A program made the translations under genes and the position numbers. Below, one piece after another: positions 28,862 to 38,909 of a stretch of 64,000 nucleotides of DNA. The stretch is from Tepidibacter sp. (GTDB taxonomy: Bacteria; Bacillota; Clostridia; Peptostreptococcales; Peptostreptococcaceae), in assembly GCF_025210165.1 (NCBI RefSeq), contig NZ_JAOASI010000009.1, positions 1 through 64,000 of the forward strand, given 5' to 3'. The notes below the pieces were generated by a model, which saw only the letters and a list, made by a program, of their open reading frames with translations, did not search any database and was not told the origin of the DNA. Each line of letters begins with the position of its first letter. Position 1 is the first letter of the stretch.

Positions 28862-31800
28862 TTATAACAGTTCATCTCTACCTTGATAAGCATTACTTAG
28901 GATTTGTTCAGCTATCATACGTATATTGCTATCACTATCAGTCAAAGCATTCCTAAAAGATACACCATTATTATTAGATGCAAATGAAGCCATCTGTTCA
29001 ACTAGCTTATCAATTTGAGATGATAGAATTACTCTATTATCAGATGTATAAACTTCTTCGATTTTATATTTATCATCTTTAAACCAATTTTTAACACTTG
29101 TATAATTATATGCGTAATCTATATCTCCATATTGGGAATCAAAGATATATAAATCATCACCCTTTCTCTGATAATATAGATCTTTACTAGTTAATCTGCC
29201 ATTTATGACAAGTTTATCTCCTTTATCAGCACCTGTATCTTCAATTATATTTCGTCCATACATTCTAGCTATATAAGTATCGTCTCCAGTTCCTCCATAT
29301 AAGCTATCATTACCTGAACCATCTACTAATATATCGTTTCCTTCTCCTCCATATAGTTTGTTATCGTCAAAACTATAAGAATCCATAATGTAATCATTCT
29401 TGCTTGTACCTTGTATATTCTCTTCACCTTGATTACCATGTATATAATTATCTATTTTAACTCCATATTTTACTCTATTCTTTTGCCACTCTAAATCCAT
29501 ATCATATGATTCGTCATAGTCTTTATAACCTGATTTTAATATATTCATTGCTTCATAATATACATTTGATCCATTTAAAGCCTGTACTATAGACATTCCA
29601 TATTTTGATTCAAATTTAGCAATTTCTTGAATTTGATTTTCTATTTCTGAGGCTGTAATTCTCCTACTCATTCCTGTATAAATAGTTTCTATTTTACCTC
29701 CATTATACCAATCTTTTATAGTTCCATATACCTGTCCGTCTGTAAGTTTGATAATTACATCGTCATTTTCTCTTGCAAAATATATATTTTCACGATTTAC
29801 ATCTAATTCTAGCTTATCATTATCTCCCGCTTCATCATAAATAGTTCCTAGTTTTTGATATCCAGTCTTTAAATACATATCATTTCCTTTTCCGCCTTCT
29901 AATACTCCCCCTTTTGATTCTAGAATATCATCTCCATCTCCTGCATATATTTTGCTATTTTCTCCTCTAGCTATTAAATAATCATTTTTATCGCTACCTG
30001 TTAATACAGCATCTTTTTCAGTTTTTAATAAGTAATTATCTATCCCCAATTCTTTTATACCTGTATGATTTGAATAGCTTTCTCCATAATACTTATTTAT
30101 ATCTACATTTGATTGTTCATATACACTATTTATAATTGATAATGCTGTACTATTATTTTTAATTAAGTCTGCCCAATTTCCATTATCTGGACCAAACGAT
30201 TTTTCCATTTCTGCTATCATTTTCTTTATTTGAGTAGTTGTAATTTTTTTATTATCAGCAGTATAAATATCAAAATCATTGCCAAAAAGAACTCTAATTT
30301 TTCCTGAATGTCCTATACGCTTTATATATAATAAATTACTATTTATTTCAAAATATATTTCTCTAGAACTAGTATTTTTAAGAACTATAGAATCACGATT
30401 ACTCTCTATGTCATCTCCATCAGTAAGAGTAACTTTTTGTAATCCGTTATACCAGTCTCCTTTAAATCTATAAATATTCCTTCCAGTTCCACCTGATAAT
30501 TTATTATTTCCATATCCGCCTTCAATGATATCATCTCCATCTCCAGCAGATATTATATCATCTCCATCTCCACCTACTAAAACATCATCTTTATCCGAAC
30601 CCATTAAAACATCATTTCCTCTACTTCCAACTATTTTCTCTATAGAATATAATCTGTCTATTCCAAGACTACCTTGCGAATTAGCATCATTTCCATCTCT
30701 TTTATTAATTAATCTGTAACCATCACGTTCTAACATATGAATAGCATTATCACTATTTTCATAAGTTACAGTGTCAAAGCCTTCTCCTCCATGAAATTCC
30801 CCATTACTAGCTCTTTCATTTAATCTTACGCTAGCATCTATTACATCATCACCTTTATTTGCATATATTTTATCATTTGCACTATCCACTAGTTCTATAT
30901 AGTCATTTCCTTTTGTACCTACTACATAGTTTCCTCTTCCACTATGATGGCTTTTTATTAGTATTCTATGACCATATTTTTCATCATTTTGTATATCTCC
31001 ATTTTTACTTGTATCAACATATTCTTTCATATTGTACAAATCGCAAAGTTTTGCATACATCTGCTCTTTATCCCAGATAGCTCCATCTGCAAATTTAATT
31101 TTTTCTACAAATCCATCAGAAATTCCAATGTAATTATTTTGTGAATCAAATTTATCATGATATCCATTCATAAAATCTTTTAATATAAGTGTATCTTCAG
31201 TTCCTTTAACCTTTAAAATAATATCTCTATTATTACCATCAATCTCAATCTCAACATCTGAGGAATTTATATTTCTAAATATTATTGTATCTTCATTTTT
31301 ATCATTTAATTTGTGCCATTTGTTGAACCATACTTCTTTTTGTGCTTTATTTATAAGGGTATCTTTACCAAAGCCTCTATCAAATATATACGTATCTGCA
31401 CCAAATCCACCTTCTAGAATATCGTCTCCTTCTCCACCTTCTAAAATATCATCTCCTTCTCCTCCATATAACTCATCATCTCCTTTTCCACCGTATAATT
31501 TATCATTTCCAGCATCTCCAAATAAACCATCATTACCGCCTTGACCATAAATATTATCATTACCATCTTGGCCTTTAAATAAGTTCTTTTTATCGTCTCC
31601 TTTTATCGTATCACCAAATCTACTTCCCATTATATTCTCAACTTCTCTTATGCTTTCTTGATAAAAAATTGGATCATCATATTTATCTTTTGGTCTTTCT
31701 TTTATATCAGCTTTATTTTGTGATAAATCTACATTAACTTCGTAATCTTCCTGTGAAAAGTCAACTGTATCCTTTCCACTTCCTCCAATATATTCATCTT

Positions 31801-34800
31801 TACCTCTTCCACCTCTAAGTAAATCATCATCTGCTCCACCATCTAAACGGTCATTTCCTTCTCCACCTATAAGTAAATCACTTCCTCCTTTACCCTCTAA
31901 ATGGTCGTTTCCTTTATATCCGTCTATTTTATTATCTGCACTATTTCCTGTTATCATATCAATTTTCGCTGAACCTATAACATTTTCGATAGAGCTTAAA
32001 GTATCTTTTTCCTGCTTCTCACCATCTTTATAAACATGATCAACATAAGCCGTTCCTTCCTCTAGGTTAACATATGCTTCATTTTGCTCGCTTGAAAAAT
32101 CAATTGTATCACTTCCAGTGCCACCAACATAATTATCATTTCCTTTACCAGATATAAATACATCATTTCCACCATGACCAACTACATAATCGTCTCCTTC
32201 TCCACCTTCTAGTTTATTATTTTCATCGTCTCCAAATATAGCATCCATATATTTTGATCCTTTAATATTCTCTATTGATGTTAATTTTTCTTCTCCATCA
32301 TCTGTAGTTGCTGTTCCTTTTTTTAACTCTACAGTTACTCCACCTTTATCATCAGCAAAGCTTACAGTATCTATTCCTTTGCCTCCATCATAAGTGTCTT
32401 GTCCTTCACCACCTATGAATACATCATTTCCACCATGTCCATAGAATGAATCATTTCCTGCTCCACCATTGAACATATTTGCCTTAGAATTTCCTGCAAA
32501 ATGGTCTGAATACTCACCACCTAAAACTCCTTCTATAGATGATGCTGTATATGTTCTAACAAGTCCGCCTCCACTTCGTGCTTCATCTACATGCATAACA
32601 TCATCTTCATATATTGCTACTGATATACGTCCATCAGCCTGTCTATAATCTAGTACATCTATGCCTTTACCTCCATCAAGTAGTGTAAATGTACTAGATC
32701 CTTTTTGATGAACAAATACGTCATTTCCGCCCATACCATTAATAATATTTCCTGTCTTATCTCCTCCAAATGAATCTCCTGTTTTTCCTATTCTTATATA
32801 ATCACTTAAATTACTTCCTGTAATTTTATCAATGTATCCGTGTTCATTTTTTCCCCCAAGATAAGTAAGTTTAACTCCTTTTGTATTGCTAAAATCAATC
32901 TCATTCCCATGATTTCCACCTATAATTGTTTTCATAATTGTTTTGCCGTGGTTTTCTCCAGTAGCTATTATTTTATTTTTAGAATTCTTATTCAACTCCA
33001 GAGCTTCAAAATTCTTTAAATCATATTTTGCATTATTATAAGATCCTAAATCATATTCAACATTGTTTAATTTATATGAATCATTTGATGCATTATAAAT
33101 ACCATCTGTACTTAAAGCAAACAAGCCTGCCATACTAGCCATGTCATTTCCTACACTTCCATCTATAAATATTTCTTTTCTATCATCAGTTTTTCTTTCA
33201 CTTACTCCAAGAGTTTTAAACATTTCATATATTGCTTTTTTGTATTCTTGTGTATTAGTACCTCCGTGTAGTTGCTCAAGCATTTTATTAATTATTTTTA
33301 ATGAAGCATCCTCATATTCTCCAGTTCTGTTTAATTTAAAGACATCATTCCCTCCACCTAAATCAATTAATAACTTATTAAATCTATTTTGAGTATTTCC
33401 TACTACAAAGTTTACAAGATTGTCAACCCCACTATAATCGACAAGTTTTACTTGATTAAGGTTAAGATAAGATCTGTATTTATTTGAAAAATTAATAAGT
33501 GTATATGCATCCATTTTTCCAGAAACATTATCTACCTTACGTGATAATTCAAATACAAGCGATCTACTTCCCTGATTATAATCTTTAAAAATATTAGCAT
33601 TCTTATGATTGTATGTATCATCGAACCAATAAAGATCATCCATATATGGGTCATGAACAGCACCATGCTCATCTATAATTTTAGTTATATGACTTCCTAA
33701 CATATCCTTAAAAGTTGCTCCTATTACTCTGACTGTTTGTACTCCTAAACTTTTTTTCATATCATTATAGAACTTTTTGTTTTCTTCACCTTTAGCCATC
33801 TGTTTTACACGATCATCATATATATATGAATAGAAGTTTTGATAGCTTCCATATTCTTCCTTTATTTTTCTGATCATATTATTCTCAAGTACTTGAGCAT
33901 ATATAAAGCTAAATTTATTTATTATTGGAGTAGCATTTAAAGAAGCTATTGTGTGATAACTATCTATAATTATTTTGTCTCCATCATTTGTAGCATTATT
34001 AGATGCTTCTTTAAGTTTCATTGCTTGAGATATTGACTTTCCATCAGGCATTATTGGTACAAGTGATTCAAGAACATCAGATGCAACCTCCCAGCCAGTG
34101 TTTCCTTCTCCCATAGAACTTCCAACAGACTTAAGAATAGTTCCTACAGTATTAGCTATTGCTCCAATTGCAGGACCAAAAGGTGGAGGAAATAAAGCTG
34201 CAATATCTCCAACTAAACAAGTTACATCTCCAGCAACAATTAGAGCTTCATCTGTTACATCATCTCCTGACTCTATAGCCTTATGCAATTTATATGAATC
34301 ATATCCTAACCATGCTCCATCTAATGCTATACCTACACCGGCCATTACATTTGAAAACTTACCTCCGGATTCAGCTCCTTCCAATTGTATATCTTTAGCA
34401 CTTTTAATATCATCTAAATCAAAGAAAGATATTGTTCCTTGATTTCCAAAATAATCAGAAGCATCTTGATAAGATTTTGTTAATTGACGAAAATCATATA
34501 AGCTCTTACCTAAGTCTACTAAATTATAAGCAAGTGTAGGTACCATAAGAGAATCTTCTACTATTTTTAATTTTGTTTTATCATCTTTAAGATCGTTATA
34601 TACTCCGTTTTTTATATTATTTACAACCCCATATATAAACTGTCCTGTATATGCTGCAGTTGCTATACCAGAAACTTTTGTAAATACACTTCCGTAGTCT
34701 TTTATAGTAGTATTTAATCTAATAGAATGAAGTCTATTCACAAGAGTTATCATATTACCAAGAGCTGCTAGTTTATCAGCCTCACTTCCCAAATTAAGCC

Positions 34801-35029
34801 CTTCTGTTTCAACAATAGCTTTTAGTTTACGACCTCTAATAGAGCTAGGAAGCCCCGCCTTAATACTATCTTCATCCACAATATCCTTAGAAAATTCATA
34901 TGCAGATTTTAATTGAACTCTAGCATCTTTTAGTAATTTATCCAAATCCAAATCATCATTTACTATACTGTTTTTCATCTTATCTATATCTTCTTGATTT
35001 ATATAGTTGATTGCTTTTACTTCACTCAT
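28862..35029 (-). CDS. Giant RTX (hemolysin-type Ca-binding repeat) secreted protein
   Basis: A 2055-residue protein. The N-terminal ~620 residues are largely helical, with amphipathic or hydrophobic stretches such as VMAGVGIALDGAWLGYDSYK and DIAALFPPPFGPAIGAIANT that recall the pore-forming region of RTX toxins. From about 690 to 1930 there are at least five clusters of GGxGxDxxx nonapeptides (near 850-900, 930-1070, 1150-1210, 1490-1520, 1690-1715 and 1895-1920). They bind Ca2+ and fold outside the cell. The clusters are separated by repeated blocks ending SIENxxGSxxxD. The last ~50 residues lack repeats and end GRDELL, where a type I secretion signal would lie. No HlyC acyltransferase gene is adjacent. 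It could be a toxin, bacteriocin-like effector or adhesin. It is last of a three-gene secretion operon. Confidence 0.9.
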   Translation of the reverse strand: MSEVKAINYINQEDIDKMKNSIVNDDLDLDKLLKDARVQLKSAYEFSKDIVDEDSIKAGLPSSIRGRKLKAIVETEGLNLGSEADKLAALGNMITLVNRLHSIRLNTTIKDYGSVFTKVSGIATAAYTGQFIYGVVNNIKNGVYNDLKDDKTKLKIVEDSLMVPTLAYNLVDLGKSLYDFRQLTKSYQDASDYFGNQGTISFFDLDDIKSAKDIQLEGAESGGKFSNVMAGVGIALDGAWLGYDSYKLHKAIESGDDVTDEALIVAGDVTCLVGDIAALFPPPFGPAIGAIANTVGTILKSVGSSMGEGNTGWEVASDVLESLVPIMPDGKSISQAMKLKEASNNATNDGDKIIIDSYHTIASLNATPIINKFSFIYAQVLENNMIRKIKEEYGSYQNFYSYIYDDRVKQMAKGEENKKFYNDMKKSLGVQTVRVIGATFKDMLGSHITKIIDEHGAVHDPYMDDLYWFDDTYNHKNANIFKDYNQGSRSLVFELSRKVDNVSGKMDAYTLINFSNKYRSYLNLNQVKLVDYSGVDNLVNFVVGNTQNRFNKLLIDLGGGNDVFKLNRTGEYEDASLKIINKMLEQLHGGTNTQEYKKAIYEMFKTLGVSERKTDDRKEIFIDGSVGNDMASMAGLFALSTDGIYNASNDSYKLNNVEYDLGSYNNAKYDLKNFEALELNKNSKNKIIATGENHGKTIMKTIIGGNHGNEIDFSNTKGVKLTYLGGKNEHGYIDKITGSNLSDYIRIGKTGDSFGGDKTGNIINGMGGNDVFVHQKGSSTFTLLDGGKGIDVLDYRQADGRISVAIYEDDVMHVDEARSGGGLVRTYTASSIEGVLGGEYSDHFAGNSKANMFNGGAGNDSFYGHGGNDVFIGGEGQDTYDGGKGIDTVSFADDKGGVTVELKKGTATTDDGEEKLTSIENIKGSKYMDAIFGDDENNKLEGGEGDDYVVGHGGNDVFISGKGNDNYVGGTGSDTIDFSSEQNEAYVNLEEGTAYVDHVYKDGEKQEKDTLSSIENVIGSAKIDMITGNSADNKIDGYKGNDHLEGKGGSDLLIGGEGNDRLDGGADDDLLRGGRGKDEYIGGSGKDTVDFSQEDYEVNVDLSQNKADIKERPKDKYDDPIFYQESIREVENIMGSRFGDTIKGDDKKNLFKGQDGNDNIYGQGGNDGLFGDAGNDKLYGGKGDDELYGGEGDDILEGGEGDDILEGGFGADTYIFDRGFGKDTLINKAQKEVWFNKWHKLNDKNEDTIIFRNINSSDVEIEIDGNNRDIILKVKGTEDTLILKDFMNGYHDKFDSQNNYIGISDGFVEKIKFADGAIWDKEQMYAKLCDLYNMKEYVDTSKNGDIQNDEKYGHRILIKSHHSGRGNYVVGTKGNDYIELVDSANDKIYANKGDDVIDASVRLNERASNGEFHGGEGFDTVTYENSDNAIHMLERDGYRLINKRDGNDANSQGSLGIDRLYSIEKIVGSRGNDVLMGSDKDDVLVGGDGDDIISAGDGDDIIEGGYGNNKLSGGTGRNIYRFKGDWYNGLQKVTLTDGDDIESNRDSIVLKNTSSREIYFEINSNLLYIKRIGHSGKIRVLFGNDFDIYTADNKKITTTQIKKMIAEMEKSFGPDNGNWADLIKNNSTALSIINSVYEQSNVDINKYYGESYSNHTGIKELGIDNYLLKTEKDAVLTGSDKNDYLIARGENSKIYAGDGDDILESKGGVLEGGKGNDMYLKTGYQKLGTIYDEAGDNDKLELDVNRENIYFARENDDVIIKLTDGQVYGTIKDWYNGGKIETIYTGMSRRITASEIENQIQEIAKFESKYGMSIVQALNGSNVYYEAMNILKSGYKDYDESYDMDLEWQKNRVKYGVKIDNYIHGNQGEENIQGTSKNDYIMDSYSFDDNKLYGGEGNDILVDGSGNDSLYGGTGDDTYIARMYGRNIIEDTGADKGDKLVINGRLTSKDLYYQRKGDDLYIFDSQYGDIDYAYNYTSVKNWFKDDKYKIEEVYTSDNRVILSSQIDKLVEQMASFASNNNGVSFRNALTDSDSNIRMIAEQILSNAYQGRDELL

Positions 35030-35053
35030 TTTTATCTCTCCTTTTAAATTAAT

Positions 35054-36436
35054 TTATCGAATTTCAAAACTTTCCTTTAGGTATTCCATTCCTGGAAGGA
35101 AAAATTCTATAACTCTTCTCTTTCCTGTCTTTATTTCTGCTGTACTTGTCATACCAGCTGAGATAGATACATCTTTTTTATTTATTAATATAGTGTTTTT
35201 ATTTGGTTTAATTTTCGCTTTATATATGTATCCCAGTCTTTCATCCTTGATTGCATCTGGGCTTATATGTACTATTTCGCCTTCTATCGTTCCATATTTT
35301 TGAAATGGAAATGTATCTAGCTTAATATCTGCTTTTTGCCCCTCATGAACAAATCCAATATCCTTGTTAAGAATAGATGCTTCTAATAACAAAGACGTAT
35401 CTTTAGGTACTATAGTTATAATAGGCTTTGCAGATGTAACTACTCCACCTATTGTAGTTGTACCTACTGCAAGAATTGTACCATCTACTGGAGATAAAAT
35501 CCTTTGCATCGTCAACCTCTTTTCTAGTTTTATCACCTCCTTTTCAAGTTTTTGAATTTCCTTATCCTTGCTGATTATTTGATTCATAATTTCTTTATTG
35601 TATTCTGCATCATGAATATTTTTTTGGGTCATATTTATATCTGTTTGCTTTTCATAATAAGCAATTTGTGCTTCTTGCATATTTTTTTCATTAATAGCAT
35701 TTTCTAAATCATTTTTTCTTTTTTCATACGCTTCCTCTGATACTGCTTCATCTTCAAAGAGCTTTTTATATTTTTCTTCTTCATCTTTTAAAATTTCTAT
35801 ATTCTTTTCTTTTTGTTTTAAACTCTCTTTTGCTATTTCTAGCTCTTCAATACTTTTTTGGTAATTTAGATAGTGAGATTTTTGTTTTTCTAAGAAATCT
35901 TTTTCTTTTAGTTCTTTGAACTTTTTATATGTATTAATAACTTCCTGATCTAATAACAAGCTTTTGTTATTCTTAAGCTTATTAATTTTTGAATCATCTC
36001 CACTTGCCATTGCTGAGTAAAAATCCTTTTCTAATTTAGCTACTTGAAGAGAATTCTTATATTTCTCAAGTTCTGCTACATTAATATCTGCATCTAATTC
36101 AATTAATAGCTGCCCTTTTTTAACGCTTTCTCCTTCTTTAACATGTATATTTCTAATTATCCCTCCCTCTAAGGACTGAATAACCTTAACATTTCCATCA
36201 GGTACAATTTTTCCTCTTGCAACAGCAATTTCATCTACTTTACTGACAAAAGACCATATAATAGCTGTCATTATTAATATAAAAACTAACCAAATAGTAA
36301 GACCTCCAAGAGGTGATGCTGGTGTTTCAATAATTTCTAATGCTGAGGGTAAAAACTCTGTTTTTATATCCTTTTTCCAGTTTAGTTTTCCATCTTTTAC
36401 AATTGATTTGATACCTTTTTTATTCAATAAATCCAC
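35054..36436 (-). CDS. HlyD-family membrane fusion protein of a type I secretion system
   Basis: A 460-residue adaptor: a short cytoplasmic N-terminus, one membrane helix at about 47-67 (TIWLVFILIMTAIIWSFV), then a lipoyl-like half (GKIVPDGNVKVIQSLEGGII and VKEGESVKKGQLLIELD). A long coiled coil spans about 135-310, rich in Lys/Glu heptads. The second lipoyl half and beta barrel follow (SPVDGTILAVGTTTIGGVV, FPFQKYGTIEGEIVHISPD). This is full-length HlyD architecture. It lies 6 bases from the HlyB gene and 24 from the RTX gene. In a cell without an outer membrane it would project into the wall rather than meet TolC. Confidence 0.92.
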   Translation of the reverse strand: MDLLNKKGIKSIVKDGKLNWKKDIKTEFLPSALEIIETPASPLGGLTIWLVFILIMTAIIWSFVSKVDEIAVARGKIVPDGNVKVIQSLEGGIIRNIHVKEGESVKKGQLLIELDADINVAELEKYKNSLQVAKLEKDFYSAMASGDDSKINKLKNNKSLLLDQEVINTYKKFKELKEKDFLEKQKSHYLNYQKSIEELEIAKESLKQKEKNIEILKDEEEKYKKLFEDEAVSEEAYEKRKNDLENAINEKNMQEAQIAYYEKQTDINMTQKNIHDAEYNKEIMNQIISKDKEIQKLEKEVIKLEKRLTMQRILSPVDGTILAVGTTTIGGVVTSAKPIITIVPKDTSLLLEASILNKDIGFVHEGQKADIKLDTFPFQKYGTIEGEIVHISPDAIKDERLGYIYKAKIKPNKNTILINKKDVSISAGMTSTAEIKTGKRRVIEFFLPGMEYLKESFEIR

Positions 36437-36441
36437 CTCCT

Positions 36442-38568
36442 TTATGACATTTGTTCATTTCCATTTACTAAATTATAATATATACCTTTTACATCCATTA
36501 ATTTATCATGAGGTCCAAATTCCACAAGCTTTCCACGGTCCATTACCATTATTGCATCAGCATCCTTTATAGTTGATAATCTATGAGCAATAATAAATAC
36601 AGTTCTTCCTTTACAAATACTAGATAAATTTTCTTGAATAATCTTTTCTGATTCATAATCAAGTGCAGATGTAGCCTCATCAAATATTAATATACTAGGA
36701 TTTGTTAAAAGTGCTCTTGCAATTGCTATTCTTTGCTTTTGTCCTCCCGAAAGAGCAGTTCCTTTTTCTCCTACCTGTGCATCATATCCTTCTGGAAGTT
36801 CTAAAATAAAGTCATTTGCTCCTGCAACCTTAGCACAGTATACTATTTCTTCCATACTTGCTTCTGGTTTATGTATACATATATTTTCCTTTACACTTCC
36901 GTTAAATAAAAAGTTTTCTTGAAGTACAACTCCAATTTGCCTTCTAAGCCAGTGAGGATCTGTCATAGATATATCTACTCCATCAACCATTATTTTTCCT
37001 GACTCAGGTATATATAATCTTTGAATCAACTTTGACAATGTACTCTTACCTGAACCTGAACGACCTACTATTCCTATAGTCTTTCCTGGTGGAATCCTAA
37101 GAGAGAGCTTATTTATAGCCTCAGGTGTATTTTGTCTATATCTAAAAGTTACATCTTTAAATTCTACATGCCCTTGAATATTAGGTAATCTAATTTTACT
37201 TCCATCTGAATTAGGCTCAGGTACAGCATGGAATATATCTCCTAATCTCTCTATAGAAACACTAGCTTGTTGAAATTCCTGCCATAAATTTACTAATCTA
37301 AGTATTGGTCCACTCACTCTACCAGATAGCATTCTAAAGGCTATTAACTGACCTACTGTAATTTCTCCACTTATTACAAGATGAGTACCTACCCATAATA
37401 TAACAATATCTGTAGCTCTTTGTACAAACTGCCCTATTGCTCCAGCAGTTCCTCCAATTATAGATGTTTTAAAAGATGCTCCTGTGTAATCTGCAATCTT
37501 ATCCTCCCAACGTTTTTGAGTAAGAGGCTCTAGAGCAAATGATTTGATAGTTTGTACACCTGATACCGTCTCAACTAAAAAGTTTTGCATCTCTGCTCCA
37601 AATTCAAATTTTTCCTTTAATTGATTTTTAAATAATGGTGTTATAATTAATGAAATTATTGCAAAAATCGGTAATGATAATAATACAATATTTGTAAGCT
37701 TTGTACTGTACATATACATAACTACAACATATACAACAAGAAAAAGAACATCTAATATAGAAGATAATGGTGCTCCAGTTAGAAACTGTCTTATATTTTC
37801 AACCTCCCTAACACGTGCAATCGTGGCTCCTACTCTTCTTGTTTCAAAATATCTTAAAGGTAATCTGAATAAATGATTAAACAAACGAGAACTTAATATT
37901 ACATCTATCTTATTCGTTGTATGGGTAAATACATAATTCTTAGCTAAACTCATAAACATTTCAAAGGTAATGATAATACAAAGACCAATCATTAAAACCT
38001 TTAGTGTTGTAAATGCTTTATGTACTAAAACCTTATCTATTATTACTTGAATAATTAGGGGTGATACTAGTCCAATAATTTGTATCGTAAATGCAGCAAT
38101 TAAAACATTCATAAAAGATTTTTTATATTTTAATATAGATGGAATAAACCATTTAATACCAAACTTTATCTGTCTCATTCTAAAATCTTTATTTTTTACT
38201 AGAATAATTTTTCCTGTCCATATTTCTTCAAATTCTTCTTTTGTCATTTCTTGTGGTCCCTGCTTTAAAGGGTCTAATACAAGTACCTTTTCTTCATCAG
38301 CTTTTGCTAATACTATGAATCCTCCATCTTTCATTTCTATTAATGCTGGTAGTGGATACTGTATAACTTTTTCATATTTTTTATTTGTTACCTTTGCTTT
38401 TAATCCTACTTTTTTACAAATTCTAATGATGTCTTCTTCATTTACATCCTTTCCTTCTAATGCAAAGGTATGGTTTATCTGATCTTCATTTAAATTAACA
38501 TGATTCATCTGACTAATTATAATTAAGCTTTGTGTTGATTTTTTTAATTCTTTTATTTTTGACTCCAT
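36442..38568 (-). CDS. HlyB-type peptidase-domain ABC exporter
   Basis: A 709-residue exporter with three parts. The N-terminal C39-like domain (~1-120) lacks the catalytic cysteine: the position reads STQSLIIISQ. It is therefore a non-cleaving docking domain as in HlyB, not a leader peptidase. Six membrane helices (~150-430) follow. The C-terminal ATPase has Walker A GRSGSGKST, the signature LSGGQKQRIAIARALL, Walker B ILIFDEATSALD and the H-loop IIAHRLST. It powers export of the RTX protein. The start is the ATG at 38568 behind AGGAGGG. It heads the secretion operon, and its promoter should lie in the 38600-38780 AT-rich stretch. Confidence 0.93.
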   Translation of the reverse strand: MESKIKELKKSTQSLIIISQMNHVNLNEDQINHTFALEGKDVNEEDIIRICKKVGLKAKVTNKKYEKVIQYPLPALIEMKDGGFIVLAKADEEKVLVLDPLKQGPQEMTKEEFEEIWTGKIILVKNKDFRMRQIKFGIKWFIPSILKYKKSFMNVLIAAFTIQIIGLVSPLIIQVIIDKVLVHKAFTTLKVLMIGLCIIITFEMFMSLAKNYVFTHTTNKIDVILSSRLFNHLFRLPLRYFETRRVGATIARVREVENIRQFLTGAPLSSILDVLFLVVYVVVMYMYSTKLTNIVLLSLPIFAIISLIITPLFKNQLKEKFEFGAEMQNFLVETVSGVQTIKSFALEPLTQKRWEDKIADYTGASFKTSIIGGTAGAIGQFVQRATDIVILWVGTHLVISGEITVGQLIAFRMLSGRVSGPILRLVNLWQEFQQASVSIERLGDIFHAVPEPNSDGSKIRLPNIQGHVEFKDVTFRYRQNTPEAINKLSLRIPPGKTIGIVGRSGSGKSTLSKLIQRLYIPESGKIMVDGVDISMTDPHWLRRQIGVVLQENFLFNGSVKENICIHKPEASMEEIVYCAKVAGANDFILELPEGYDAQVGEKGTALSGGQKQRIAIARALLTNPSILIFDEATSALDYESEKIIQENLSSICKGRTVFIIAHRLSTIKDADAIMVMDRGKLVEFGPHDKLMDVKGIYYNLVNGNEQMS

Positions 38569-38787
38569 GATTCCCTCCTTTATTTTTAACTTTATCAAGC
38601 TATTTTGAATAGTTGTAATTTTATAACAATTATTTTCAATAATTATACATTTTTTCTGTATTTTTCGCTATAATTTTACAGTATTTTTTAAAATTTGCTA
38701 ATTTAAGTTAACTGTTTTCTATTTTTATTACATTTGAAATGTAACAAAGAAGAAATCTTTGTAATTTTTTGTAAATAATTGTACTAA

Positions 38788-38823
38788 AAAAGAGCCTTTA
38801 GACTTGATTCTAAAGGCTCTTTT
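38788..38823 (-). terminator. Terminator of the DUF4153/4173 gene
   Basis: A 14-bp stem, AAAGAGCCTTTAGA with complement, and a T6 run on the minus strand. It separates this gene from the secretion operon downstream. Confidence 0.88.
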
Positions 38824-38909
38824 CAGTACATTAAATCTCTAAATTCTTATTCTATTTTAATTTATTCTATATACACTATAACAACATTCTTATTTATATC
38901 TATTATCTA

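Noticed and set aside
28862..32500. Dense short repeats that at first glance look like a tandem or CRISPR-like array
   Set aside because: They are codon-level repeats of GGxGxD nonapeptides within one open frame. Spacing is 27 bases and units differ, with no unique spacers.
34098..34442. Plus-strand open frame of 114 codons inside the RTX gene
   Set aside because: It is antisense to a well-supported 2055-residue gene, has Ser/Pro-rich composition typical of reverse-complement shadows, and no ribosome binding site.
36442..38568. A bacteriocin leader-peptidase exporter (active C39 domain)
   Set aside because: The catalytic cysteine is missing in the N-terminal domain and the partner is a giant RTX protein without a double-glycine leader.
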